Part shown: piece after piece, positions 11,150-59,435 of the stretch
How positions within the stretch are numbered: the first letter of the stretch is position 1
How the letters are laid out: every line of letters starts with the position of its first letter
Origin: Cristatella mucedo
Lineage: Eukaryota; Bryozoa; Phylactolaemata; Cristatellidae
Length of the DNA stretch: 64,000 nt
Reading direction: 5' to 3'
Assembly: GCA_009760855.2 (NCBI GenBank)
Contig: WPIO01000029.1
Coordinates: 905,501-969,500, forward strand
The notes under the pieces: model-generated
Seen by the model: the letters and a program-made list of their open reading frames with translations, nothing else
The model's database searches: none
What the model was told of the DNA's origin: nothing
Position numbers and translations under genes: made by a program

Positions 11150-13490
11150 CCCTCCGATCTGTCATCATTGGTGGATAGCTACAGCACGACACTAGCTGAC
11201 ACTCTCGAAGAGTTTGCACCTCTGACAAAGCGCACTGTGCGGCCCTGCCCAGACGGCCTATGGTTTACCACAGACATTAAACTAGCCAGGTCTACTAAAC
11301 GAAAGCTTGAAAAAGCATACAAAAGATCCGGACTAACTGTCCATCGACAGGCACATATGAAGACTACTTGTAGGTCGTACCAATCGATCCTAGCAAAGGC
11401 CAAGTCTAGCTTCTATAGAAACATTGTTGAATCACAGATGCACAATCCAAAAATGCTGATGTCGACAATTAACCATCTCCTCAACCGTTCCCAGATGAGC
11501 TCCTTACCTGATGATCCTTGTGATGATCTAACCGATCGCTTCTCTCGATTCTTTGTGCAGAAGATAGACAAGATCAGGGAATCCATCCCTGCGATGACAA
11601 CCTCCCCACTAGAATGCTGTTCCTCGGTTCCTGGCTGCACCTCAATGTCTGCATTTAAGCAGGTCACTAGTGATCTAGTCCTAAAGTTTGTATCTCAATC
11701 AAAGAAGACAGCAAGTCCTCTGGACCCTATTCTCACTGCCCTACTCCTACGTTACATTGATCGGCTGCTGCCATGCATAACTAACATCATTAATATGTCA
11801 TTAGCCTCAGGTCATGTCCCAGCACCTTTCAAAATAGCTGTAGTCAGGCCACTTTTCTAGAAAGTGACACTAGACCAAGAGAACTTTAGCAACTACCGCC
11901 CAGTCTCCCTTCTACCATTCCTATCAAAGACATATGAACGGGTCGTGGCAGACCAGCCAAACTCATATATCGAAACCTCACACCTTGCTAGTAAGTTCCA
12001 GTCTGGCTTTAGAGCTAATCACTCACCAGAGTCAGCATTCCTTAGGGTATACAACGACCTACTTAGGAATGCAGACATGGGTAGAGTGTCTCTGCTTGTT
12101 TTGCTCGATCTTTCGGCAGCTTTTGATACCATTGATCACAAAGTTCTTCTAGAGCGCCTCTCATCTCTCCTGGGCATCACTGGCACTGCTCTGCAGTGGT
12201 TCAGGTCCTATCTCAGTGGGAGACTCCAGAGTATTGACGTGAATGGACAAAGATCATCTGAAGTACCTCTGAATATGGAGTACCTCAGGGCTCCGTGCTA
12301 GGTCCGGTTCTTTTCACGGTTTATACTCTGCCTCTTGCTGATGTGATTGCCAAGCACAATCTAGGCTTTCACTTCTATGCGGATGACACTCAGTTGTACC
12401 TTTGCTTTGAACCCTCCCAGCCTTCGAGCATCTCAAATTCTCTAAACTCACTTGCTGCATGCATTGATGACATTCGCACATGGATGACAGCAAATTTTCT
12501 AAAACTAGACGATGATAAAACTAACTTACTAATTATGGGCAAACCCAGTGTGATTCAGAGATTGGAAAGGCTGACTCTCAAAATTGGCTCTGCCAGCATA
12601 TCTCCTGTCGAATCAGCTCGAAATCTTGGTGTCATATTCCAAAGCGACCTCTCGCTAGACGACCATATCAGCTCCACAGTCAAATTTGCCTATTTTCAGC
12701 TTCATAACATTGCTAAATTCGGGCTTGTTTTAGATAAGGATACCACGTCCAAGTTGGTCCATGCATTCGTGACATACCGTCTCGACTTCTGCAACTCACT
12801 GCTTACTGGCCTACCAGCATGTGCGATCAGGCGATTGCAGCTGGTACAAAACTCTGCAGCTAGGCTTGTCTGTCGTGAGCGTTGCAGTTGCCACATTACT
12901 CCACTTCTTGCCGACCTGCACTGGCTACCAGTCAAGCAACGGATCGACTTCAAGGTTTTGTCGCTCACTTTTAGGTCCCTTCATTCTTTGGCTCCAGCCT
13001 ATCTCTCAGATATACTCCCCCATCAGGCCAAGCATCGTACCACCCGCTTTTCGGAATCCAACTGTCTAGAAATACCTCGTACAAACCTTAAATCCTTTGG
13101 AGACCGTGCATTTAGTTCGTATGCTCCCAAAGCCTGAAACTCCCTCCCGACCTGCGTCAGAACATCCCCTGACCTGACCACATTTAAAAGGAACTTAAAA
13201 ACACACCTATTTACGACAGCATTTAGTGGGTCCCTGTGATTCGTCCTTCATGTGCTTATGGGTGCTGACATTGTGCATGCTGCCACTAACCACATTTGCA
13301 TGCTTACCCTGTGCATGTCGCCCCTAACCATATTATTAATTTTGTTTGTTTTTCAAGCATGATTTTACTTACCATTCAATTGTATTTCCCTTTGCAGCCA
13401 ATGTAAAGCGCCTATAAAGAGATGAAGTTCTCTGAGGGCGCTTTATCAAGTGCTTTATTATTATTATATTATTATTATTCAGAGCATTGA
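11150..13490 (+). mobile_element. LINE A (L2/CR1-like), 5'-truncated, best copy in window
   Basis: A non-LTR retrotransposon ORF2 from the endonuclease-RT linker to the end. In order it shows the linker (DLTDRFSRFFVQK), RT entry motif NYRPVSLLPFLSK (11890), LLDLSAAFDTIDHK, the catalytic YADDTQLYL (12376), [16 protein letters not shown] and the C-terminal TFKRNLKTHLF. The 3' UTR ends in AAGTTCTCTGAGGGCGC and an ATT-repeat tail (13458-13480). Defects are the missing endonuclease domain, a TAG after VVRPLF (11858), a one-base frameshift near 12290 just before the VPQGSVLGP motif, and a TGA in the usual KAWNSLP motif (13134). It cannot make an active protein but gives a good family reference. Confidence 0.92.
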
Positions 13491-13521
13491 GGTGTCGGGT
13501 TCTAATCCTTTTGGCAGCAGT

Positions 13522-14105
13522 GTAATGTAATGTAATGTATCTCAGTCAGTAACTCCACAAAGTCATAAAGACCATGTTGGTGTTACACAGGAGAGTTTTG
13601 TATAGCGCACTCACAGCCTAAGCGGCTTTCGGTACGCATTCGGTAGCCAACAGACTTCGTCTCACGCAACAAAGAGAAAGTGGGAAGCATAGCAGAGTTA
13701 GGAGAGCAGTTGAGGTAGTGAGTAGCATAGAAGTAGCAGTTCAGGACCGCTGAAAAAGATATGCCATAGTCGGCAGTTTGAGAGTAGACGTCGTTGCGTA
13801 AGAATTGTGGAAGCGAGTTCCACAGTCTAGGACCTGCAGAGCTAAAGCTTCTGTCGCCAACTGTCTTTAAGCGGAGGAATGGGACAGCTATATTATTGTC
13901 CACACAGGACCTGAGGGCGCGAACAGACTGAAACTGATGCAGCAGTTCAGCTAGGTCCGAAGGAGCCAAGCCGTGGCGGGCCTTGTGGGTCAGCGTAAGA
14001 ACTTTGCTCTGTATCCTTTGCTCAACCGGCAACCATCCTAGCTCTTTCAGCAAAGGTGACACGTGCTCAAATCGCTGGGACTTGAAGACCAGCCTTGCAG
14101 CCAGT
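13522..14105 (-). mobile_element. LINE B (L2-like) 3' end
   Basis: The minus strand holds a 159-codon open frame with LLKELGWLPVEQRIQSKV, AVPFLRLKTVGDRSF and SAGPRLWNSLPQFLR, the C-terminal signature of L2/CR1-type LINE proteins. The 3' UTR ends in a short ACATT repeat (13526-13542). The 5' part is missing. It abuts LINE A tail-to-tail. Confidence 0.88.
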
Positions 14106-14374
14106 GTCTTTTGCCCATCTAGTGGATACCTTCAGGTCCAGATGAACTGCCACCCCTATCGGAGTGGGATGAGACGGCAACCCAGGGCTTGTGTTTCTTT
14201 CCACAATGTACCTTGAGGTGTCGCTTGCTCATGGAAAGTGAAAAAGCCTTGGGTTTATTGGCTTCACGTCTTTGGTATCAACTTGTTTGTCAGCCGTTTT
14301 GCATCTGCCAATCAGTCATACTGTGTGTCCCGAAGTTGCCTCGTTCTATCACAGTTGACAAATCGGTCATTGTA

Positions 14375-14495
14375 AGGCGCTCCCCTTTAACTGCCGAAGT
14401 CGTAAGCTAGAGCCCTGTGGCACATGTAAATACACATGTAAAGCACCTGGATATAGATTAAGTTCTGTTAGGATGCTATACAAATAAATTATGTA
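14375..14495 (+). mobile_element. SINE-2 copy
   Basis: The head is decayed (B-box-like GCTAGAGCCC), followed by GTAAAGCACCTGGATATAG and AGTTCTGTTAGGATGCTATA, then an A/T-rich end. The body corresponds to the LINE A 3' end. Confidence 0.65.
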
Positions 14496-15046
14496 TAAAT
14501 ATATATCGACTGTTTCTATTTATTCTTTCTTTGCGATTTTCATCTAGGCGGTAAGGCCTGCAATGTAAGTTTTTCTTGTACGTGGTGCTAGTAATTAATG
14601 ATAGATTATAGCACAAAATACTAGTCTTTATTCGACACGAAGTCGGCGGTTGCTTATCGAATGGAATTAAGACATAATTTCGTCTTTGGTTACTTTTGGG
14701 GGCATAGGAATGAGGGATGGTGGGTGGTGGACCAGGTCGTTGCCGTGTTGTAGGTGGGAAATGCCCTTCTGCCCTCCTACTGGCCGATACTGCCTCCAGT
14801 CTAAACCCCGAATCTTAAATCCTAAACCACGAAACTTGCTCGAGCTTGCTTATTAGACAGCAACATACTTAATGCTAATTCACCTGGGAAAAACACCAGT
14901 TCCCTTGTATACAGGGTTAGATAGATAGAAAATTCATGAAAACAATATTCATTTAGACAGTATCAGCTGTACTAAGGATCTTATACATGTGAGCACCTTA
15001 TATGTGTCGGTGTTTCCTGCTGACGTTCAGCGGTTTTTTGCTTTAG
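14496..15046. other. Unassigned DNA upstream of the first MED16 exon found
   Basis: AT-rich with no repeat match. The MED16 promoter and 5' UTR could lie here, but no core promoter element is convincing. Confidence 0.3.
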
Positions 15047-15093
15047 CGGTTAGCTGCAGCTATTTCACTACTAACGAAGAAGCCAGAGCTAAT

Positions 15094-52902
<37,809 letters not shown>

Positions 52903-53284
52903 GTCGGCTAAAGTTGCAACCGTCATGACATCGTGCTTGCAGTGATTTCTTCCTAAATCTTTTTAATGCATGCATCCACGCTGCTCATTTTCATTGCCGT
53001 CGGTATGCTGATCAGTGACTTTCTGAGCAGGTCTTTCTTTGCATTGGTCGGCGGTTAGTTATGAACAGCTTCGCACGTCATCGTTTGACTTTGTGCTAAT
53101 CCCGTCCAGTGGCTAGTTTAATAACTTCTTTTTGAGTAGTCGATCTCCTTTTTTGGACTTGAATTTTGGAAGCCTTGAGCATGGTTGCCAAACAGTACTC
53201 TTCTAAACTTTTTTTTAAAGCGCCCACAGGACTGATTTGCTCGCAGTGGCAATTTTGATGAAGGCTATATGCTTGCCTTTATTA

Positions 53285-54336
53285 CGAGTCCTTAAAAAAA
53301 TTACCCGAGTGTTTTCTTGAGGCACTATAAGTTTTTAAGATACCGCCCACAGTAAGGGCAACGAAGGCAACTCATGTCTCGTTGTGATCATGCATTTATC
53401 ATGCCTTGTCATCATTATTTGGTGTGACCTTTGAGACTTGTTTGGGCATGGAGCTGAGAAAGCAGTCTGAACATCCGGCATTATACTATGGCAGGATTCG
53501 TGCAGTCAACTTAGCTTGATCAGATATGACACGACAGCATTCTGTTGCTTCCGTCATTCGACCTCATCCTAAAAGTGTTTGATTTGATTATGACCTAGTG
53601 ATTATCTTGCCTAGTTTATGAAATGATGTCTACGAAATGCCAGCATATCCTGTAGTCGCATAGCCTATCATGCTGCATGCATAGAAAACTCGCAGATGTT
53701 GCTGTGCTGATTGCTCGAGTTCTCTACAATATGCTGCTATCTTCTTTACACCTGTCTGCCATTAAAGCTGCTTCTGCTAGTCGTTAGCAGTCCAACGAGG
53801 TACCAAAGTACCAAGTTGGTACCTCGTTGGACTGCTAACGACTAGCAGAAGCAGCTTTAATGGCAGACAGGTGTAAAGAAGATAGCAGCATATTGTAGAG
53901 AACTCGAGCAATCAGCACAGCAACATCTGCGAGTTTTCTATGCATGCAGCATGATAGGCTATGCGACTACAGGATATGCTGGCATTTCGTAGACATCATT
54001 TCATAAACTAGGCAAGATAATCACTAGGTCATAATCAAATCAAACACTTTTAGGATGAGGTCGAATGACGGAAGCAACAGAATGCTGTCGTGTCATATCT
54101 GATAAAGCTAAGTTGACTGCACGAATCCTGCCATAGTATAATGCCGGATGTTCAGACTGCTTTCTCAGCTCCATGCCCAAACAAGTCTCAAAGGTCACAC
54201 CAAATAATGATGACAAGGCATGATAAATGCATGATCACAACGAGACATGAGTTGCCTTCGTTGCCCTTACTGTGGGCGGTATCTTAAAAACTTATAGTGC
54301 CTCAAGAAAACACTCGGGTAATTGTTTAAGGACTCG
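53285..54336. repeat. Near-perfect 1.05-kb palindrome
   Basis: The left arm 53285-53806 and right arm 53816-54336 are reverse complements with about three differences by eye (one indel and substitution near the outer ends, one G/T change), around a 9-base loop AGTACCAAG. The centre reads AACGAGGTACCA ... TGGTACCTCGTT. No ORF, terminal motif or clear target duplication identifies a known element. Confidence 0.97.
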
Positions 54337-54925
54337 TCATCAAGGTAATGCAACTTTCTCTAATTGGCTACTAGTGAGACACTATCGTTGCATCATTGGT
54401 GAATCAATCTTCTAAAATGTCACCAAGCACTTTATTTGCAACACGATGCTCCCATTTCATCAGAGGAGATCCTACAATGGGCACAGTACAGTACTTCGTG
54501 ATGTTTTAAAGTCTTTTCGCTACTGTCGTTTTGGGTGTTCTCCCAGAGAGTCTTCTTCTTTGTACATCGATAAAGCTTGTCGTGTGTTACTATTGTATTC
54601 TTAATCTTGTTAGCATATCTGCCTTAGTTTAGTTCATCGACAGAGGGCACACAGCACTATGAAGTAAGCTTGAACCGCTCGTAGTAGCTCGTTTGTAGTC
54701 ATGCATCATATGCCTCAATTATGTAACGGCAATTGCATTGAAATTTTAACTGACGTGTCATATGCAATCATGCTGTTCCTTATGTGTGTTCTTGACTTAG
54801 GACACTCCTCTGTAGAATTTGTTCTATGCAGCCATGTAATTGCTGTGCATGTTAGACAGTAGCTTCAAGTTGTCTGTTAAAAGCATTTGAAGGTATCGTG
54901 GCTGTTTATTATGACCATTTGATCT
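54337..54925. other. Unassigned intergenic DNA
   Basis: No coding or repeat similarity. If MED16 ends near 52.9 kb its 3' UTR could lie left of the palindrome. No convincing AATAAA signal is seen right after the stop. Confidence 0.3.
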
Positions 54926-55070
54926 TTGCCCTTCGAAAAAGTGTTCTTACTTAACAACCCAGGTCGCGGGTTCAAGTCCTTACAGCAGGCAATTATTTCA
55001 GAAGGGTAGAAGCTGCTAAGGCTTTTTTGATGCAATAGAAATGAGACTTTTGAATAAATCGATCTTTGCT
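54926..55070 (+). mobile_element. Decayed SINE-1 copy
   Basis: A head with B box GGTTCAAGTCC is followed by GCTGCTAAGGCTTTTTTGA and the end GAATAAATCGATC. Confidence 0.55.
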
Positions 55071-56715
55071 TTAGCACTGGGGGTCCCAGTATGCTTGCCA
55101 CCCATGCTCAACTATGCTTGGGTGATGTTTTTTGTAGTTATTTTCCCTTATAAAGCATAGATGGAGAGTAGTAACGATGTGCAAGCCTAGCCGATGTTAA
55201 GTTATCTTAATTGTGTTTTCATTTCTTTTCCATGCTAAATAGTGACCGTGGGAAACTTTCCCATGCTCAATTGCATAAGAGCAGGGAAGTTCTCAATTCG
55301 CTGACGATCCTGTTTCCTAGTTGTTCTTTGCTATTACATGTCGGTTGTTTGTACAATGTACAGCCATATTATGATTTTGATTGCCATTGCTGCATAAGAG
55401 TCTGGTGAGCGCTAACAGCTACCTTGTGTACTTTTCATCCAAGTATTAGGTTCTAGGTAAGTGGGTCTGTGGGTCTGTTACTCAGTTCAAGATGGGAGTG
55501 CTGCACTGCAGCTTTTTTACTCTATACAATGGTATCTACAAGTTAGTCATTATTCATTGATATATGTCTGTCTATTCATTGTGCTTATGCATGCATTTGT
55601 GTGCTGGTTTGGTAACCTTAAGTGATGCATGTGTGGTAGTGCATCTGGTTTGTTCACTCTACTTACTGTCTGTGTCAAGATATATAGGTTTGCAGTGACT
55701 GCAGAGGGTCACCCATTTTGCTTAGTCCCCTGTGTGTAATCGTATGTTCAGAACTATATCGATATGTCATTTTTCTAGGTAAATCTTGGTATGCGTTTGC
55801 ACTGAGACCTCGATGCAGCCTCTGTGATGGGATTCTCTCCTGAAGGTCTGGTCGAATGACAAGAATCCGGTGGTGTTGTGTGTGGCACCTGCTAGTAGCC
55901 ACCAACGGCATGGGCCGAATCGTAGCGGTAGCTGGTCTACTATTGACAAATCATTTTCAATGCCACTGATTTGCCTAAACTCTTATTCATTCAATCAAAT
56001 ATGAACTGCTATGTAGAGTCCTCCTTAATAAAAAAAAGTTCTATGCGCTTTCCTTTGTTACTTGTATATGCAAAGCATAACCATCGCCCGGATTAAGAAC
56101 TGGAGAGGATTCCACGGTGACTTTTCTTGAGGTAGCCGATCATCGGAAGATAAGGTGGCATGTTGGCTTGTTCCTATGTCTATGCTTATTAGTAATGCGT
56201 TGCCCTCACAATCAGACTGCAGCTAAGTCTGCTCCAAGGCACACTAGGACTAAAATTCGAGATGGTCTTTGTTGCTTAACAGTTAATTTGGTATACTTCT
56301 TTTTTCCGACTTATTTGAACTTAAGATAATTAGTAAGCACATCTTAGAGCCCAAGCGGTTGCATGCTGTATTTGTCTTCAACTGTTACTCCATTAAGCTG
56401 CAGAGACGAGCTTTTTTAGCTGGGGGTGGTTTATAGTGTGCACCTAAGTGGCTTCTGTGCCTGTTCTGTAGCCAGCAAACGTTTTACTAAAAAAAAAGGA
56501 GGTACAAGCCGTTTAGCTAAATACGTTCGAGATAGCTATCAGTAATGAATTTTCAGAGGGCCGCTTGAAAGAAAGTTTTAGAATGGAGGAGGGGTAATAG
56601 AACAAGACAGCAACACAGCCAAGGAATTGTGGGCATGATTTCTATAATGTGGGATCCAATCCACATGGTATTAGTGTTAAAGCAAAGTTAACATCCGATA
56701 GTTAGATACTTCTAC
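55071..56715. other. Unassigned intergenic DNA
   Basis: Frames up to 78 codons on both strands have no recognised similarity. An exon-like frame after an acceptor at 55242 closes within 21 codons. Confidence 0.3.
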
Positions 56716-56885
56716 GCCCTGGTTTGACCCAGTGAATTGTGGTGCTCACTTTTAACGACTGAGGTCAAGTTGATTGTATTTGATGACCGAGGTCGTGGGG
56801 TCGAGCCTCGTGGCATATGTGAAGCGCCTGAATAGAGATTAGGTTCTCTTAGGGAGTTTCTTATGCAAATGAGTTATGTATACAT
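56716..56885 (+). mobile_element. SINE-2 copy
   Basis: The head GGTTTGACCCAGTGAATTG is followed by GACCGAGGTCGTGGGGTCGA, GTGAAGCGCCTGAATAGAG and AGGTTCTCTTAGGGAG. A clear member with a LINE A-like tail. Confidence 0.85.
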
Positions 56886-57834
56886 ATTATGGCAGGATGC
56901 TGAGAATGCTGAATGGTGATTTAAGGAAAGTCTGCTTAGATCTGAGCAGCAGAACGAAGGGGTACAGGGTAGAGAAAACAGCCGGCATAAAAGTAGGATA
57001 GGTTGTCTGCCAGCCTGACAATGTATGACTGAGACTCATCAGGGAGGATTATACATGCAGTGGATGTCAGGAGACTGGAACAGAAAGCAGAAAGCCTAAA
57101 GTGATGCTGCTGAGTTACAATTGAATGCACCATATACCATGTGGCTGGACACGGGTGCATTTTGCTAAAACGTTACTATGAGGAAGAGCATGACACAAGT
57201 CGCGTCAGCATACGAGCCAGTGCATGGGGCCTTGAGTAAAATTGTCAACTGATGACGAATCGCTACCTCGGCAAATCATGTGTATATCAAAATCGGCATT
57301 CGACATGCAGGCGAAGCTTCTCCCAGTGCTCTTAGGGTTGTAGTCATGTAGAAGCAACGATAGAGCTCTAGGCATTTAGAGCCCAGTTTTTGAGGTTTTT
57401 ATTTCTTAGCTGTAGTTGCTTTGGCTAATTTACGGCATGCCATTTCCAGTTTTCGTGAAGGCCGAAGGTAAGGTCGAACCATCCCCTTGTCACTGGGCAG
57501 GCATCAGCCCTGCTGTACACAATAGACAGCCGTGGGAAAAACAGCTGAAATGGAAACTGCCTCCTAAAAGCGACAGCTGGCGATGTGCAGGCACGGCTGA
57601 TATGCTGCTTCCTAGTGTACGGGTGTTCAGATCGGCTTTACAGCTCCAGTATCACGAATGTGGTCATGGTGGCGACTCTCATCTGGCCATTAACACAATA
57701 CTTAGCCTTACTCAAGAAATTATTTTTGGTTCTTGTGTCTAAAAGAAGAGAATGGTCATAGTGAATCAAGAGAAAGCAATCCATTCCGTGTGTATCAGAC
57801 ACAATCGCAGATAGCGGCTATAGCCACCATCAAG
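56886..57834. other. Unassigned intergenic DNA
   Basis: The 108-codon plus frame at 57416-57742 is not recognised. Its first part lies between a good acceptor (TTTATTTCTTAG|) and donor (CGAAG|GTAAGG at 57467), so 57416-57466 could be a small exon of unknown gene. Confidence 0.25.
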
Positions 57835-58330
57835 ATATTGCTGAGACTCATAGACCGTTGGCAAAAGAAGCTTTTGCTCTGCAAGTCCTAGACTGTAGAA
57901 CTCGCTTCCACGATTCTTACGCAACGACAACTACTCTCCTGCTGCAGACTGGCACATATTCTCCAGCCGTCCTGAGCTGCTACTTCCATGCTACTCACTA
58001 ACTCAGCTGCTCTCCTGACTCTTCTATGCTTCCTACTTTCTTTTTGTTGCGTGAGATGAAGTCTGTTGGCTAACGAATGCGTGCCGAAAGCCACTTAGGC
58101 TGTGAGAGCGCTATACAAAACTCTGCTGCGCTCTCTTAAGCTCTTGCTCTCTAACCGCACTGGCGCTCCTCTCTGGCTCACTGCTCCAGGACAAAGGAGT
58201 TCTAGCCCGCCGCCGAACAGCTTTTGTTCGCGCTCAAATTAAGCCAATGCCAGCAAGGCGCTACAATACCTCATAGTCTTAGTGGCTTTATGGAGTTACA
58301 CACGGAGATATATTACATTTCATTATACAT
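57835..58330 (+). mobile_element. LINE B C-terminal part and 3' UTR, interrupted
   Basis: CGTTGGCAAAAGAAGCTTTTG to AGTCTGTTGGCTAACGAATGC is LINE B. At about 58120-58262 an unrelated segment intervenes, sharing CTCTGGCTCAC and GCCGCCGA(A/G)CAGCT with 3073-3168. The LINE B 3' end (GGAGTTACACACGGAGATA) then follows to 58330. Confidence 0.7.
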
Positions 58331-58490
58331 TGTCACTGTGAACTAAACCGCAAAGAGTAATCCTGAGTACCATGCAATAACTAAGTTATCATGATATTAC
58401 CTAGCTGAGAATGGAGAGATTTGTAAATTCACAAAGTTATACTAAGAACTCCCACCACGTCAAACGATCTGCTCACCCCGGGGCGCCGCC

Positions 58491-58673
58491 ATGGTTGCTA
58501 ACCAGGCTAATTGGGGCTATGGCTTGATTTTCTTGCCGAGGGAGCAGTCAGTTGAAGCTTACTTAGGACATCGTCCACGTTTTTCTGACGAAATGCTGAC
58601 CTGGTGGGTTCAAATGATTAGACCTTGGCAGTATACAAGAGGCTATTTGATCTCGGCCCTATGCAACAGCTGA
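58491..58673 (+). CDS. Small open frame with optimal start context
   Basis: A 60-codon frame begins at GCCGCCATGG, a textbook Kozak context, just after a CpG-rich CCCCGGGGCGCC. The product has several Trp residues (NWGYG, MLTWWVQM, RPWQY) but I recognise no family. A possible donor (GACCTG|GTGGGT) lies inside. It could be a short gene, a first exon, or a feature of the DCPS 5' region. Weak support. Confidence 0.22.
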   Translation: MVANQANWGYGLIFLPREQSVEAYLGHRPRFSDEMLTWWVQMIRPWQYTRGYLISALCNS

Positions 58674-58779
58674 ATACAAAAAATCAGGCACAAGCTCGAT
58701 AGCACTAAGTTAGTTTATGAAAACGCTGATGTGGCCATGACTATTAAATGAGCTTCACGATACTCGTCATTGAAATCTT

Positions 58780-59026
58780 GCCAAAGTGTTTGCCATTGCA
58801 GTTGTACGGACAAACACTGAGAAGGCAACGTCCGATTCGCTGGCGGCTAGGATCGCGCCTAGCAACAGAAACGTCGCTCGGCCATGCAACCCGAGTTAGG
58901 CCGCTCCACTGCCATTGGCTGAAGTTCTGAACAACTCAAAGCTACCGCTGCATATGTCAAGGTCGATTATGCGTCTTTCGTGACTTTCGAGCAGAAGATC
59001 GTTTTGGCGCTGCAGCTGAACGAAGT
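58780..59026 (+). promoter_or_regulatory. Probable DCPS promoter/5' UTR region, CpG-rich
   Basis: CpG dinucleotides are frequent here and into exon 1 (for example GGATCGCGCC, ACGTCGCTCGGCC), against a CpG-poor background. No TATA box is evident. Placement is by inference from the DCPS start at 59027. Confidence 0.35.
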
Positions 59027-59435
59027 ATGGATAGTGGAGGGCATCATAACGGCGGTGGCAGCGAAGCGGCTTGCGGAGCCGACCGGAACGCAGCCGGCGA
59101 CGGTGCAACGCCGGCAAAAGTGCCTAGGCTGGAGGACAGTACGGACTGCTCCGCGCACCACACCGAGCTCGGCGATCTGAGCAGCTTCCAGATCTTGAAG
59201 ACCCTCAAGGAAGACGTGCACGCCAAAACGATATGTGTTCATGGGCGTATTGGTCGCTCTGCGGATGCCAGCAAGGAGGAAATGGAATGCGAAAATGCTA
59301 TTCTCATACTTGAAAAGACGCCATTCGGAAAGGAATCTTTAGACGAAATCATCAGTGGGAAAACGGCGTTGCGGAAAATATTTAACAATGACATCTACGG
59401 CACTTACCACGCTCTGCCTGTTCCGGAAGCCAACT
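59027..59435 (+). CDS. DCPS: DCPS exon 1
   Basis: It codes 136 residues: a Gly/Ala-rich, low-complexity N-terminus with a short basic AKVPRLE stretch, then FQILKTLKEDVHAKTICVHG, AILILEKTPFGKESLDEI and NDIYGTYHALPVPEAN, all at the positions expected for DcpS. Ends in phase 1 at AACT|GTAAGC. Confidence 0.92.

Noticed and set aside
11105-13137. LINE A ORF as a host gene
   Set aside because: It has reverse-transcriptase motifs, in-frame stops, multiple copies and an ATT-repeat tail.
55242-55305. Possible last MED16 exon after TGCTAAATAG
   Set aside because: In the required phase it closes after 21 codons and lacks the Trp-rich end typical of the family.
57416-57466. Possible exon reading AVVALANLRHAISSFREGR
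   Set aside because: The splice sites look good, but no family is recognised and nothing ties it to MED16 or DCPS.
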